The notes: a model not told the origin generated them from the letters alone. A stretch of DNA of 64,000 bases from Collinsella sp. (GCA_019419545.1 DXZT01000030.1:69606-133605), one strand, 5' to 3'. Positions 43,832 to 51,992 are shown, counted from the first letter of the stretch. Made by a program: numbers and translations.

Positions 43832-44917
43832 ATGAGCGACGCGAACGAGCTCATCTCATTTATCGCGTCGATGTCGGGGGAGGGCAACCTTCGCGTCGAG
43901 GAGAACCTTGGCGAGGGGTATGTCCGCCTCCGCGTTTCGGAGGCCGAGCGGCGCCAGGCTAAGCACGACATTCAGCATGTCGAGGACATCGTCATCGAAA
44001 TGCTCCGTAATGCTCGCGATGCCGGCGCCGACAAGGTCTATCTCGCCACGACCAAGGAAGATGGCGTCCGCACGCTTGTCTTTCTGGATAACGGTTCTGG
44101 CGTTCCGCAGGATATGCAAGAGCGAATCTTTGATGCCCGCGTTACCTCCAAGCTCGAGAGCATGAAGATGGACCGTTGGGGCGTTCACGGTCGTGGCATG
44201 GCATTGTTTTCGATCAAGCAGAACACCGACGAGGCCCGTGTGGTCACGTCCGGCGTCGATCTTGGTTCAGCCTTCAAGGTGAGCGTTGCGGCTAACCGCC
44301 TCAGTGAGCGTGCCGATCAGTCCAGCTGGCCCCAGGCCGTCAAGGATGAGGACGGACGTTATGTCTGTGCTCGCGGTCCGCATAATATTATTCGCGCTGC
44401 TTGTGAGTTTGCGCTTGAGGAGTTACGTGGTTGCGATGTCTATCTTGGTTCTCCGTCTGAGATTGCCGCGACCCTTTATGCTCAGGCGTCAAGTCGGCTC
44501 GATACGTCGCGCCTCCTGTTCATTGATGACGAGAGCGAGCTTCCGGTTGTCGACCGTTTAGGCCTTGCCTCTGATGCCGAGGACTTTATCCGTATCTGTT
44601 CGGGTTTGGGTCTTGAGATGTCCGAGCGCACGGCTCATCGCATTTTGGCGGGGCAGATTAAGCCCGTTCGCGGTGTGACCGCGCGTTTGCTGCGCGAGCG
44701 CGATTCTTCCTCGCATGCGCCGGCTCCTGTCGATCTTGCGAAGGATCGTCGCGGGCTACGTATTGCCAAGGACGATATGGCACAGTTTTCGCGTGCTGTG
44801 GAGCGCGACTTTAATGACCTTGCCGCCCGGTACTATCTCAACCTTTGCGGCGACCCAAAGATTCGCGTTTCGCGTGATCGAATCACCGTGACCTTCGATC
44901 TTGCCAAAGAGGAATAG
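43832..44917 (+). CDS. GHKL-type ATP-binding protein of unknown function
   Basis: 361 residues. The N-terminal half is a GHKL ATPase: N box EDIVIEMLRNARDAGADKVYL (Glu56, Asn60), G1 box DNGSGVP (86-92) and a G2-like GVHGRGMALFSI (117-128). There is no phospho-acceptor histidine, sensor or membrane segment, so it is not a histidine kinase; the ATPase core is closer to MutL/Hsp90-type use of the fold. The C-terminal half (180-361) is unrecognised. It starts 1 nt after the rny stop and is followed by spoVS, so it is probably co-transcribed with RNase Y. Function unknown. Confidence 0.7.
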   Translation: MSDANELISFIASMSGEGNLRVEENLGEGYVRLRVSEAERRQAKHDIQHVEDIVIEMLRNARDAGADKVYLATTKEDGVRTLVFLDNGSGVPQDMQERIFDARVTSKLESMKMDRWGVHGRGMALFSIKQNTDEARVVTSGVDLGSAFKVSVAANRLSERADQSSWPQAVKDEDGRYVCARGPHNIIRAACEFALEELRGCDVYLGSPSEIAATLYAQASSRLDTSRLLFIDDESELPVVDRLGLASDAEDFIRICSGLGLEMSERTAHRILAGQIKPVRGVTARLLRERDSSSHAPAPVDLAKDRRGLRIAKDDMAQFSRAVERDFNDLAARYYLNLCGDPKIRVSRDRITVTFDLAKEE

Positions 44918-44923
44918 TGCCTT

Positions 44924-44941
44924 TACCGAGTCCACTCGGTA
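44924..44941. promoter_or_regulatory. Palindrome upstream of spoVS
   Basis: TACCGAGT-CC-ACTCGGTA is a perfect 8-bp inverted repeat with a 2-bp centre, 7 nt after the GHKL stop and 50 nt before spoVS. The right half overlaps a -10-like TACGAT. It may be an operator or a small hairpin. There is no T-tract, so it is not a terminator. Confidence 0.4.
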
Positions 44942-44991
44942 CGATACAGTTATTGCAGTTAAAACGTACTTTTAAACGCAGGAGTTTCTTC

Positions 44992-45309
44992 ATGGATTGC
45001 CTGAAGGTATCAAGCAAATCATCGCCCGCGTCCGTTGCCGGCGCCATCGCCGGCATGGTCAAGGATGGTGTACCCGTCAACATCCAGTGTGTCGGCGCCG
45101 GTGCGGTCAACCAGGCCATTAAGGCCGTGGCTATCGCGCGCGGTTTTTTGATTCCAACTGGTTTTGATATTTCCTGCGCGCCCGTGTTCTCCGACATCCT
45201 TATTAACGGGGAGTCACGCACGGCCATCCGCCTTTCTATCTACGTTCACCAGATCAATCGAGCTGCTATGGATAACGTCGTCATGGATGATGTTAAGCCG
45301 GTGGCATAG
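44992..45309 (+). CDS. spoVS: Stage V sporulation protein S (SpoVS/Alba-like)
   Basis: 105 residues. The SpoVS core is plain: DCLKVSSKSSPASVAGAIAGMV, IQCVGAGAVNQAIKAVAIARGFLIPTGFDI, FSDILINGESRTAIRLSIY, with about 18 extra C-terminal residues. ATG 44992 follows GCAGGAGTTTCTTC. SpoVS is an Alba-like nucleic-acid-binding protein first known from Bacillus sporulation, but it also occurs in non-sporulating lineages. Here, after rny and the GHKL gene, a role in nucleic-acid handling rather than sporulation is likely. Confidence 0.92.
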   Translation: MDCLKVSSKSSPASVAGAIAGMVKDGVPVNIQCVGAGAVNQAIKAVAIARGFLIPTGFDISCAPVFSDILINGESRTAIRLSIYVHQINRAAMDNVVMDDVKPVA

Positions 45310-45354
45310 CTTCTGATTGCCTCGTTTAGCTCCCCATCGTTAGGACTTATGCAC

Positions 45355-46725
45355 ATGGACCAGCGTTCCGTACGCGATATTCTTGCCGGTAAAACCTACT
45401 TTATCCGCACCTTTGGCTGCCAGATGAATCAGCACGACTCTGAGCGCGTGAGCGGTCTGCTCGATTCGTATGGTTGCCTCATGGCGCTCGATCCCGAGCA
45501 TGCCGATATCGTTGTCTTCATGACATGCTGCGTGCGCGAGGCTGCCGATACTCGCCTGTACGGCCAGTGCAACTCTTGCAAGAGCCTGCCGCCTTCGCCT
45601 TCGGGCAAACGTGTTGTTGCCGTTGGTGGTTGCATCGCGCAGCGCGATGGCGAGGGCCTGCTCACCAACGTCGATAACGTCAACGTCATCTTCGGTACAC
45701 ATTCCATCGCTCATGTGGCCGAGCTCATTGCCGAGGCGTTCCTGGACGGCAAGCGTCATATCCGCACCAATGAGCATGAGGATACGGATGCCATGAGCAT
45801 GCCGTGGCATCGCGAGACCCAGTATCACGCCTGGGTGCCTATCATGACGGGCTGCAATAATTTCTGCACCTATTGCATCGTGCCGTACGTGCGCGGTCGC
45901 GAAAAGAGCCGCCCCTTCGATGAGATTGTCGACGAGGTGACCGGTTTGGTGCGCCAGGGCGTGCGTGAGATTACGCTGCTGGGTCAAAACGTTAATTCAT
46001 ATGGTCGCGATCTGTTTGGCAAGCCGCGTTTTGCCGATCTGCTGCGTGCCGTGGGCGATACGGGTGTGGAGCGCATCTTCTTTACGTCTTCGCATCCCAA
46101 GGACCTGTTGCCCGAGACCATCGACGCCATGGCCGAGACGCCTGCCGTTATGCCGCAGCTGCATCTGGCCGTCCAGTCAGGTTCGACGCGGATCCTCAAA
46201 GAGATGAATCGCCGTTATACACGCGAGGACTATCTGGGCCTGGTCGATCGCATTCGCAACCGCATGCCCGATATCGCGCTCTCGACCGACATTATCGTTG
46301 GCTTCCCGGGCGAGACTGAAGAAGACTTTGAGCAGACGCTCTCACTTGCCGAGACGGTCCGCTATGCTCAGGCATATACCTTCATCTATTCCAAGCGCGC
46401 CGGTACCCCGGCCGCCGAGATTGACGATCCTACGCCGCATGAGGTTATTCTCGAGCGTTTCAATCGCCTTGTTAAGGTTATCGAGACCACGGCACACGAG
46501 TATAACCAGGGCGAGCTTCATACTGTGGTTTCCGCGCTCATTGAGGGAACGAGTAAAAAGAACGATGCGGTCCTGCTGGGCAAGAGTCCCAAGAATCAGA
46601 CCGTGCATGCGCCTATCCCCGTGGGTTACAGCATCGATCAGCTTGTTGGCAAGATCGTTGATGTTGACGTTGACGTTGCCAAGACCTGGTATTTGTCCGG
46701 TTCTGTTGTGGGCGAGCCGCGCTAA
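45355..46725 (+). CDS. miaB: tRNA i6A37 methylthiotransferase MiaB
   Basis: About 456 residues. Radical SAM methylthiotransferase forming ms2i6A37 in UNN-decoding tRNAs. Auxiliary cluster ligands are in TFGCQMNQHDSE, FMTCCVREAAD and VGGCIAQRDG; the radical SAM cluster in TGCNNFCTYCIVPYVRGREKSR; a TRAM domain follows. Two ATGs are possible: 45349 and 45355. The second gives better spacing (9 nt) from TAGGA. It overlaps miaA, which makes its substrate, by one base (TAATG). Confidence 0.94.
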   Translation: MDQRSVRDILAGKTYFIRTFGCQMNQHDSERVSGLLDSYGCLMALDPEHADIVVFMTCCVREAADTRLYGQCNSCKSLPPSPSGKRVVAVGGCIAQRDGEGLLTNVDNVNVIFGTHSIAHVAELIAEAFLDGKRHIRTNEHEDTDAMSMPWHRETQYHAWVPIMTGCNNFCTYCIVPYVRGREKSRPFDEIVDEVTGLVRQGVREITLLGQNVNSYGRDLFGKPRFADLLRAVGDTGVERIFFTSSHPKDLLPETIDAMAETPAVMPQLHLAVQSGSTRILKEMNRRYTREDYLGLVDRIRNRMPDIALSTDIIVGFPGETEEDFEQTLSLAETVRYAQAYTFIYSKRAGTPAAEIDDPTPHEVILERFNRLVKVIETTAHEYNQGELHTVVSALIEGTSKKNDAVLLGKSPKNQTVHAPIPVGYSIDQLVGKIVDVDVDVAKTWYLSGSVVGEPR

Positions 46726-47663
46726 TGGTTGCTCCCGGGGCAGGTCTTTCCGCCGTTGCGATCGTCGGTCCGACGGCGGTTGGTAAAAGCGATGTTGCCG
46801 ACCGTTTGGCAGCTCGTCTTTCGTCTGAAGTGCTGTCGTGCGATGCGATGCAAATCTATCGCGGCATGGACATCGGTACCGCAAAGATGGCGCCCGATGA
46901 GTGCACGGCGCCGCTGCGTCTCGTCGACATTGTAGAGCCGGGTGTGGCATATTCTGCTGCGCTTTATCAGGCTGACGCTCGCGCGCATGTTGAACGTCTC
47001 CTTGGTTTGGGTTGCCTGCCGGTTTTTTGCGGAGGTACGGGGCTATATCTCAAGGCCGCCCTTGATGAGATGGACTTTCCCTCGGGTGAACTTGAGGACG
47101 ATCGTCGTGCGGGCTATCAGGAGCTTGCCGAGCGTATTGGCGAGGAAGAACTGCATGCCCTGCTTGCCGAGCGCGATCCAGAATCGGCTGCTGTTATTCA
47201 TCCCCATAACGTGCGGCGTGTGATTCGCGCGCTCGAAATGCACGATGATGGGGTTTCCTATGCGCAGCAAAAGTCGCAGTTTAGTGTTCCGCGCGAGCAT
47301 TATCATGCGTTATGGTTTGGCCTGACGCGAAATCGCGAGGTGCTCTATGAACGCATTAACCTGCGCGTCGATCTGATGTTTGAGCAGGGTCTTGTCGATG
47401 AGGTCCGCGGTCTTATGGACCAGGGGCTGGGAGATGCCCTGACGTCGATGCAGGCAATTGGCTATAAAGAGATCATCGATGCTTTCAATGGCGTGATGAG
47501 CATGGACGAGGCTCGCGAACTCATTAAGATGCGTTCGCGTCGTTATGCCAAGCGTCAGCTTTCGTGGTTTAAGCGCGATGACCGTATCGTGTGGTTTGAT
47601 ATGGATGAATGTACGATCGATGGGGTCGTTGAGGATATCCTGCATCGTATTGAGGCTGCCTAA
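46725..47663 (+). CDS. miaA: tRNA dimethylallyltransferase MiaA
   Basis: 312 residues. Transfers the dimethylallyl group to A37 of tRNAs reading UNN codons. P-loop GPTAVGKS, SCDAMQIYRGMDIGTAK and the RRYAKRQLSWFKRDDRIVWFD signature are present. It overlaps miaB and hflX by one base each, so miaB-miaA-hflX is a tightly coupled unit. Confidence 0.95.
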   Translation: MVAPGAGLSAVAIVGPTAVGKSDVADRLAARLSSEVLSCDAMQIYRGMDIGTAKMAPDECTAPLRLVDIVEPGVAYSAALYQADARAHVERLLGLGCLPVFCGGTGLYLKAALDEMDFPSGELEDDRRAGYQELAERIGEEELHALLAERDPESAAVIHPHNVRRVIRALEMHDDGVSYAQQKSQFSVPREHYHALWFGLTRNREVLYERINLRVDLMFEQGLVDEVRGLMDQGLGDALTSMQAIGYKEIIDAFNGVMSMDEARELIKMRSRRYAKRQLSWFKRDDRIVWFDMDECTIDGVVEDILHRIEAA

Positions 47664-48952
47664 TGGCCCGTTTCCCCCTTGTTCCCACGGCACCCGAGCC
47701 CGAGCGTGCCATTTTAGTTGGTGTTGAGTGGCGCGACAATGCATGGCCACTCGATCGATCGCTTGATGAGCTGGAACGCCTTGCCCACACGGCTGGTGCC
47801 CAGTGCGTGGCACGCTTGTCGCAGCGTTTGGTAAAGCCGTATCTTAAATCGTTTATCGGTTCCGGTAAGGTTGAAGAGCTGTGCGGCCTGGTGCATCGCA
47901 TGGATGCCGATGTCGTTATTTTTGACGACGACCTGACCCCCTCGCAGCAATCCTATTTGGAGAAAGCCGTGGGCGAGCCGGTAAAGATTATCGATCGTAC
48001 AGCACTGATCCTGGATATCTTTGGCCTGCATGCTCAGACGCGTGAGGGACGCCTGCAGGTACAGCTGGCACAGCTTCAATATTTGTTGCCTCGCCTGCGT
48101 GGCATGTGGAGCCATCTCGCCAAGGAGCAGACGCGCGGCGGCATCGGCTCACGTTTTGGTCAGGGCGAAAGTCAGCTCGAGGTCGACCGTCGCCTCATTC
48201 GTAATAAGATCGCTGCGCTTCGTCGTGAGCTCAAGCAGGTTGAACAGCGTCGTGATGTTCAATCCAAGAGTCGCATTGAGTCACCGGCGTTTCGCGTCGC
48301 GTTAGCCGGTTATACCAATGCCGGTAAATCGACGTTACTCAATCGTCTGACCGGCTCTACGGTACTTTCGCAGGACAAGCTGTTTGCTACGCTCGACCCG
48401 ACGACGCGTTCGTATCGTCTGCCCGGCGGTCGCGGCATGACGATTACCGATACCGTCGGCTTTATTCAAAAGCTGCCCCATGGTTTGGTCGATGCCTTTA
48501 AATCGACGCTGTCCGAGGTTTTGGGTGCCGATCTAATTCTCAAAGTCGTAGATGCGTCTGACGAGGACTATGAGCGGCAGCTGGATGCTGTCGACCGCGT
48601 GCTTGATGAGATCGGCGCCGGAGAGCGTTTAACGCTGACCGTATTCAATAAAATCGATCTTCTCGATAGCGTCGATCGATTGAGTTTCCGTCGTCGCTAT
48701 CCGGAGGCCGTTCTGTTCTCGGCCCAAACGGGCGAGGGGCTCGACGATCTCGTCGACCGGATTGCTCGCGAGGCAGCTGCCACCGATGTGTTGCTCTCCG
48801 CTGATATCCCGTATCGCGAGGGCGCTCTCATCACGCTGGTGCATGAGCAGGGAACCCTTCTGCATGAGGAATATCTCGAGGACGGCGTTCGCATTGTGGC
48901 GAAGTTGCCGGCTCGTATTGCACCGCGGCTCGAGCGCTATCGCACCGAGTAG
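47663..48952 (+). CDS. hflX: Ribosome-associated GTPase HflX
   Basis: 429 residues. N-terminal HflX domain (FIGSGKVEEL, VIFDDDLTPSQQSYLEKAVGEPVKIIDRTALILDIFGLHAQTREGRLQV, EQTRGGIGSRFGQGESQLEVDRR) and a G domain (GYTNAGKSTLLN, DTVGFIQKLP, NKIDLL). It splits stalled ribosomes. The last 16 nt overlap the convergent acyltransferase gene on the minus strand, so no terminator fits between them. Confidence 0.95.
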   Translation: MARFPLVPTAPEPERAILVGVEWRDNAWPLDRSLDELERLAHTAGAQCVARLSQRLVKPYLKSFIGSGKVEELCGLVHRMDADVVIFDDDLTPSQQSYLEKAVGEPVKIIDRTALILDIFGLHAQTREGRLQVQLAQLQYLLPRLRGMWSHLAKEQTRGGIGSRFGQGESQLEVDRRLIRNKIAALRRELKQVEQRRDVQSKSRIESPAFRVALAGYTNAGKSTLLNRLTGSTVLSQDKLFATLDPTTRSYRLPGGRGMTITDTVGFIQKLPHGLVDAFKSTLSEVLGADLILKVVDASDEDYERQLDAVDRVLDEIGAGERLTLTVFNKIDLLDSVDRLSFRRRYPEAVLFSAQTGEGLDDLVDRIAREAAATDVLLSADIPYREGALITLVHEQGTLLHEEYLEDGVRIVAKLPARIAPRLERYRTE

Positions 48953-49641
48953 ACGAGCTCCAAAATGCCCAGAATGATGGGCTGATGCAGCAGATAAAAG
49001 GGGAGAGCGTGACGTCCAAGGCTGGCGAGCGCCGGCAGGGGGTTGGCGTAGGCCCAGCTAGGGACGGTCTTATCGATTCCCTGCGCTATGTGTGCGGCGA
49101 AGTATCCTGCAAGATACATAAAGATAAACGGGATGATGGGGTAGTAATCACCTGAGATAAACCCAGGGCTCGGAAATCCCAGCCACGCCAGGTAGGGGAC
49201 AGGGTAGATCGTTTTGGGGATGCTCCAGGTGATTGCGAACAACATAAGGCATAGGGGCATGCCCCATCTCGCCGTTATCTTCTTAAGGACGGGATCGGTC
49301 AACGCCACGATGCCGGTACATGCGGCCATGCAGTAGATGATGCCAAAAGTAACCGAATCGTCGACTGAGACAAGTGTTGTTGCCAACCAGACAACGAGTG
49401 CTGCTAAGGTGTATTTGGCGGCACGTTTGATATTGTTGCGCGAAAGGGTGCACATCCAACCGGCGATAAACAAAAATACCCAGCTGATGCTGGCGCGCCA
49501 GATGTCTTGAAAGGCTGACTGGGTAAACCAGGGCATATCCCAGCCGTACAGGTAGGCGAGATCATAGCAAGCGTGAAAACCTGCCATAGAAATCATCGTA
49601 AACCCGCGGACGGTATCAAATATGGTTATGCGTTTTTGCAT
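48937..49641 (-). CDS. Membrane acyltransferase-like protein (DUF1624, heparan-alpha-glucosaminide N-acetyltransferase type)
   Basis: 234 residues with seven or so membrane helices. The N-terminal RITIFDTVRGFTMISMAGFHACYDLAYLYG and the C-terminal GRHALPFYLLHQPIILGILELVY are the DUF1624/HGSNAT_cat signatures. These proteins are presumed to acylate glycans at the membrane; the substrate here is unknown. The ATG overlaps the lexA stop by one base (TAATG), so it is probably co-transcribed with lexA and hence SOS-linked, an odd pairing. It overlaps hflX convergently. Confidence 0.8.
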   Translation of the reverse strand: MQKRITIFDTVRGFTMISMAGFHACYDLAYLYGWDMPWFTQSAFQDIWRASISWVFLFIAGWMCTLSRNNIKRAAKYTLAALVVWLATTLVSVDDSVTFGIIYCMAACTGIVALTDPVLKKITARWGMPLCLMLFAITWSIPKTIYPVPYLAWLGFPSPGFISGDYYPIIPFIFMYLAGYFAAHIAQGIDKTVPSWAYANPLPALASLGRHALPFYLLHQPIILGILELVYSVR

Positions 49642-50285
49642 TACGAGAACCGGCGCATCAAGCCGACGACTTTGCCCAGGATAACGGGATTCGTTGCATA
49701 GATAGGTTCCATGGTGTCGTTCTCGGGCTGCAAGCGCACACGCCCCTGCTCCTTGTAGAACGTCTTGACGGTCGCCGAACCATCAATCATGGCCACGACA
49801 ATTTCGCCGTTCATGGCACTCTTTTGTTCACGGACGATGATGTAATCGCCATTGAAGATGCCGACATTGATCATTGAGCTCCCATGCACCTCAAGGATAA
49901 AGGAACCCTGATCAGTGGCGATTTCGGTCGGGATAGTAAACGTGTCTTCGATATTCTGCTCGGCCAGAATGGGAATCCCAGCCGCGACGCGACCAACGAG
50001 CGGTAGCGAGACCGTTCCGCGAGGTGCGGTGGGCTCGTCAGATTTAGAAATTGAGACAGAGGAGCCGTCCTCGTTAAAGAGTTCCAGGGCGCGCGGTTTG
50101 GTGGCATCGCGCTTGAGCAGCCCGCGCGCCTCCAAGGCAGATAAGTGGGCGTGCACGGTGCTGGGGGAGGAAAGGCCCACGGCAGAAGCCATCTCGCGCA
50201 CGCTGGGCGGATAACCCTTCTCTTGCTGATATTCCTTGATGAAGTCGTAAATTTGCTGCTGACGCTTGGAAATTTTGCGAGCCAT
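49641..50285 (-). CDS. lexA: SOS repressor LexA
   Basis: 214 residues. Winged-helix DNA-binding domain (QIYDFIKEYQQEKGYPPSVREMASAVGLSSPSTVHAHLSALE), cleavage site Ala102-Gly103 in VGRVAAGIPI, and the Ser137/Lys174 catalytic dyad (GSSMINVG, ATVKTF). RecA filaments trigger self-cleavage. ATG 50285 has AGAGGA about 9 nt upstream; the in-frame ATG at 50306 and earlier codons lie inside the operator region and lack a ribosome-binding site. LexA boxes in its own control region indicate autoregulation. Confidence 0.96.
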   Translation of the reverse strand: MARKISKRQQQIYDFIKEYQQEKGYPPSVREMASAVGLSSPSTVHAHLSALEARGLLKRDATKPRALELFNEDGSSVSISKSDEPTAPRGTVSLPLVGRVAAGIPILAEQNIEDTFTIPTEIATDQGSFILEVHGSSMINVGIFNGDYIIVREQKSAMNGEIVVAMIDGSATVKTFYKEQGRVRLQPENDTMEPIYATNPVILGKVVGLMRRFS

Positions 50286-50308
50286 CAGGGCATCCTCTCT
50301 ACCCATGT

Positions 50309-50378
50309 CAAACAAATGTTCGAATTTTGCTTGACAGGAACAACTGTTCGAAGATAATAATAACCGAACATTCGTTCT
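50309..50378. promoter_or_regulatory. Divergent SOS control region with three LexA boxes
   Basis: Three CGAAC-N4-GTTyG-like sites: CAAACAAATGTTCG (50309-50322), GGAACAACTGTTCG (50337-50350) and CGAACATTCGTTCT (50365-50378), spaced by 28 bp centre to centre. The middle one sits between TTGACA (50331-50336) and the -10-like GATAAT/ATAATA (50353-50359) of the plus-strand LysM gene. The first is next to the lexA start and would cover its promoter. The roughly regular 28-bp spacing puts all three on nearly the same face of the helix. Confidence 0.85.
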
Positions 50379-50445
50379 CGCGCTAGACATTTTTGTCCGC
50401 GCGGCTTGATAAAACTGTTCTCAGCAAAACACGCGAGAGGAGAAC

Positions 50446-50898
50446 ATGATGAACGCAACGAATATGGTCCAGGGAAACCTCGCCCTTAAGCTCGAGACGC
50501 CTGCAGAACCCACTTTTACGGTTGTTCAGGGCGGCCGCTCCGGCTTTCAGCCTTTGACCGTAAAGCCTGCTCGCAATCAGCAGGCTGTAGTCGCGCCGGC
50601 TCGCGTTGCCCTGAAGGTTCCGACGATTGTCGCCGTTGCCGTTGCGCTTACGCTCTTCTTTGTCCTCGCTACGTCGGTCTTTAGCGCTCGTCACGCCGCG
50701 TATGCCGAGTCCGTTTCCAACGTTACCTACGAGACCATTCGCGTTCAGCCTGGCGATTCTCTTTGGTCGCTTGCCGAGGAATATCCAATCGAAGGCCTTT
50801 CCACGCAAGAGACTTCCGACATGATTCGTAGTGTCAATCATCTGGAGCATGGTTCGCTCGCCGCCGGTGCGCATCTTAAGGTTCCTGCTCGTTCGTAA
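50446..50898 (+). CDS. SOS-controlled LysM membrane protein, probable cell-division inhibitor (YneA/DivS-like)
   Basis: 150 residues: cytoplasmic Pro-containing N terminus, one membrane helix at about 58-80, and a LysM peptidoglycan-binding domain at 96-147 (IRVQPGDSLWSLAEEY...LEHGSLAAGAHLKVP). It is divergent from lexA, behind its LexA boxes, and followed by nrdR: the same arrangement as the SOS division inhibitors DivS of Corynebacterium and ChiZ of Mycobacterium, and the layout resembles YneA of Bacillus. Function is inferred from context; sequence similarity outside LysM is low. GAGAGGAGAAC precedes the ATG. Confidence 0.8.
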   Translation: MMNATNMVQGNLALKLETPAEPTFTVVQGGRSGFQPLTVKPARNQQAVVAPARVALKVPTIVAVAVALTLFFVLATSVFSARHAAYAESVSNVTYETIRVQPGDSLWSLAEEYPIEGLSTQETSDMIRSVNHLEHGSLAAGAHLKVPARS

Positions 50899-50911
50899 TC
50901 ATTATCGCGCT

Positions 50912-50955
50912 GCGCATGGTACCCTTGTTATCGTTTAAGAGGAGGTACCATGCGC
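50912..50955 (+). promoter_or_regulatory. Inverted repeat covering the nrdR start codon
   Basis: GCGCATGGTACC (50912-50923) is the exact reverse complement of GGTACCATGCGC (50944-50955), which contains the ATG of nrdR and the 3' edge of its ribosome-binding site GAGGAGG. In mRNA the 12-bp stem with a 20-nt loop would hide the start codon, suggesting translational control or coupling to the upstream gene. Confidence 0.7.
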
Positions 50956-51393
50956 TGTCCCAAATGCGGCAAGGCACATACCCGCGTCGTTGATTCCCGT
51001 ATGCAGGAGTCTAATAACACCATTAAGCGTCGTCGCGAATGTTGCTCGTGTAACTATCGCTTTACAACGTTTGAGCGATGCGAAGACCCAATTGAGGTCA
51101 TTAAGTCAGACGGAACCAAGCAGCGGTTCGATCGCAATAAGCTGCTCGTCGGCTTGATGCGCGCCACCATCAAGCGCGATATCGACACTAAGAAGCTCAA
51201 TGAGATTATCGACGACATCGAGGTCGAGCTGCGCTCTCGCACGCTGACGGCCGTCACGTCCCATGAGTTGGGTGACATGGTGCTCAAGCGCTTGGCCAAG
51301 ATCGACAAGGTGGCTTACATCCGTTTTGCCTCGGTCTACCGCGATTTCAAAGACGTCGATGAGTTTCTGCAAGAGCTCGACAAGCTAAGGTGA
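50950..51393 (+). CDS. nrdR: Transcriptional repressor NrdR
   Basis: 147 residues. Zinc ribbon with Cys3, Cys6, Cys31 and Cys34 (CPKC...CCSC) followed by an ATP-cone domain (VIKSDGTKQRFDRNKLLVGLMRATIKRDID). NrdR senses dATP/ATP and represses ribonucleotide reductase genes through NrdR boxes; none of those genes is in this window. GAGGAGGTACC precedes the ATG, within the inverted repeat. dut follows 4 nt after its stop. Confidence 0.96.
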   Translation: MRCPKCGKAHTRVVDSRMQESNNTIKRRRECCSCNYRFTTFERCEDPIEVIKSDGTKQRFDRNKLLVGLMRATIKRDIDTKKLNEIIDDIEVELRSRTLTAVTSHELGDMVLKRLAKIDKVAYIRFASVYRDFKDVDEFLQELDKLR

Positions 51394-51397
51394 TTCC

Positions 51398-51841
51398 ATG
51401 TCCAGCATTACCGTCAACATAAAGCGTCTCGACCCCACCGTCGAGCTTCCCAAATACGCCCATCCCACCGATGCCGGCTTGGATCTGCGCTCCAACGAGG
51501 ACTGCGTCCTGAAGCCCTTCGAACGCCGTCTGGTCTCTACTGGGCTGGCCATCGCCCTGCCCGACGGCTACGCCGGCTTCGTCCAGCCCCGCAGCGGCTT
51601 GGCCATCAAGCAGGGCCTGTCTATAGTCAACACGCCGGGCCTCATTGACGCCCACTACCGAGGAGAACTCAAGGTTATCCTTATCAACCTGGATCCCACC
51701 AACGACATCCAAATCAACAAAGGCGACCGCATCGCCCAGCTCGTCATCCAAGAAGTCCCCACGGTCAACCTCGTAGAAGTAGAAGAACTAGACAAAACCG
51801 ACCGAGGCAAAGGAGGCTTCGGCTCCAGCGGCATCGCCTAG
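51398..51841 (+). CDS. dut: dUTP pyrophosphatase (dUTPase)
   Basis: 147 residues. Trimeric dUTPase motifs: HPTDAGLDLRS (I), PRSGLAIKQG (II), GLIDAHYRGELKV (III), GDRIAQLVI (IV) and the C-terminal RGKGGFGSSG (V). Hydrolyses dUTP to dUMP, keeping uracil out of DNA. With nrdR it forms a nucleotide-metabolism pair. The last third uses noticeably A-rich codons compared with the neighbours. Element B1 starts 15 nt after the stop. Confidence 0.96.
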   Translation: MSSITVNIKRLDPTVELPKYAHPTDAGLDLRSNEDCVLKPFERRLVSTGLAIALPDGYAGFVQPRSGLAIKQGLSIVNTPGLIDAHYRGELKVILINLDPTNDIQINKGDRIAQLVIQEVPTVNLVEVEELDKTDRGKGGFGSSGIA

Positions 51842-51856
51842 GGCGCCCGTATCCCT

Positions 51857-51959
51857 CCCGCCCGGGGCTTACCTATATCATTCCATGCTCAAACATTCTC
51901 GCGTCGCTTCGCTCGCTGCGAAACTGCGCGTGGAACGATATAGGTAAGCCCCGGGCGGG
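51857..51959 (+). repeat. Structured palindromic element B1 (after dut)
   Basis: Left arm 51857-51885 and right arm 51931-51959 are complementary over 29 bp with one A-C mismatch. The centre reads TGCTCAAACATTCTCGC, an inner GC-rich hairpin, then TGCGAAACTGCGCG. In the sense direction of dut it follows the same plan as A1: TTCC(A)TGCTC on the 5' side and TGCG-AACT-CGCG on the 3' side. There is no T-tract after it. Confidence 0.82.
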
Positions 51960-51992
51960 CGGCTACTCGCTTGAAACAATATTTGCTTTTCT

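Noticed and set aside
43832..44917. Sensor histidine kinase
   Set aside because: Has N, G1 and G2 boxes but no phospho-acceptor H box, no sensor domain and no membrane segment.
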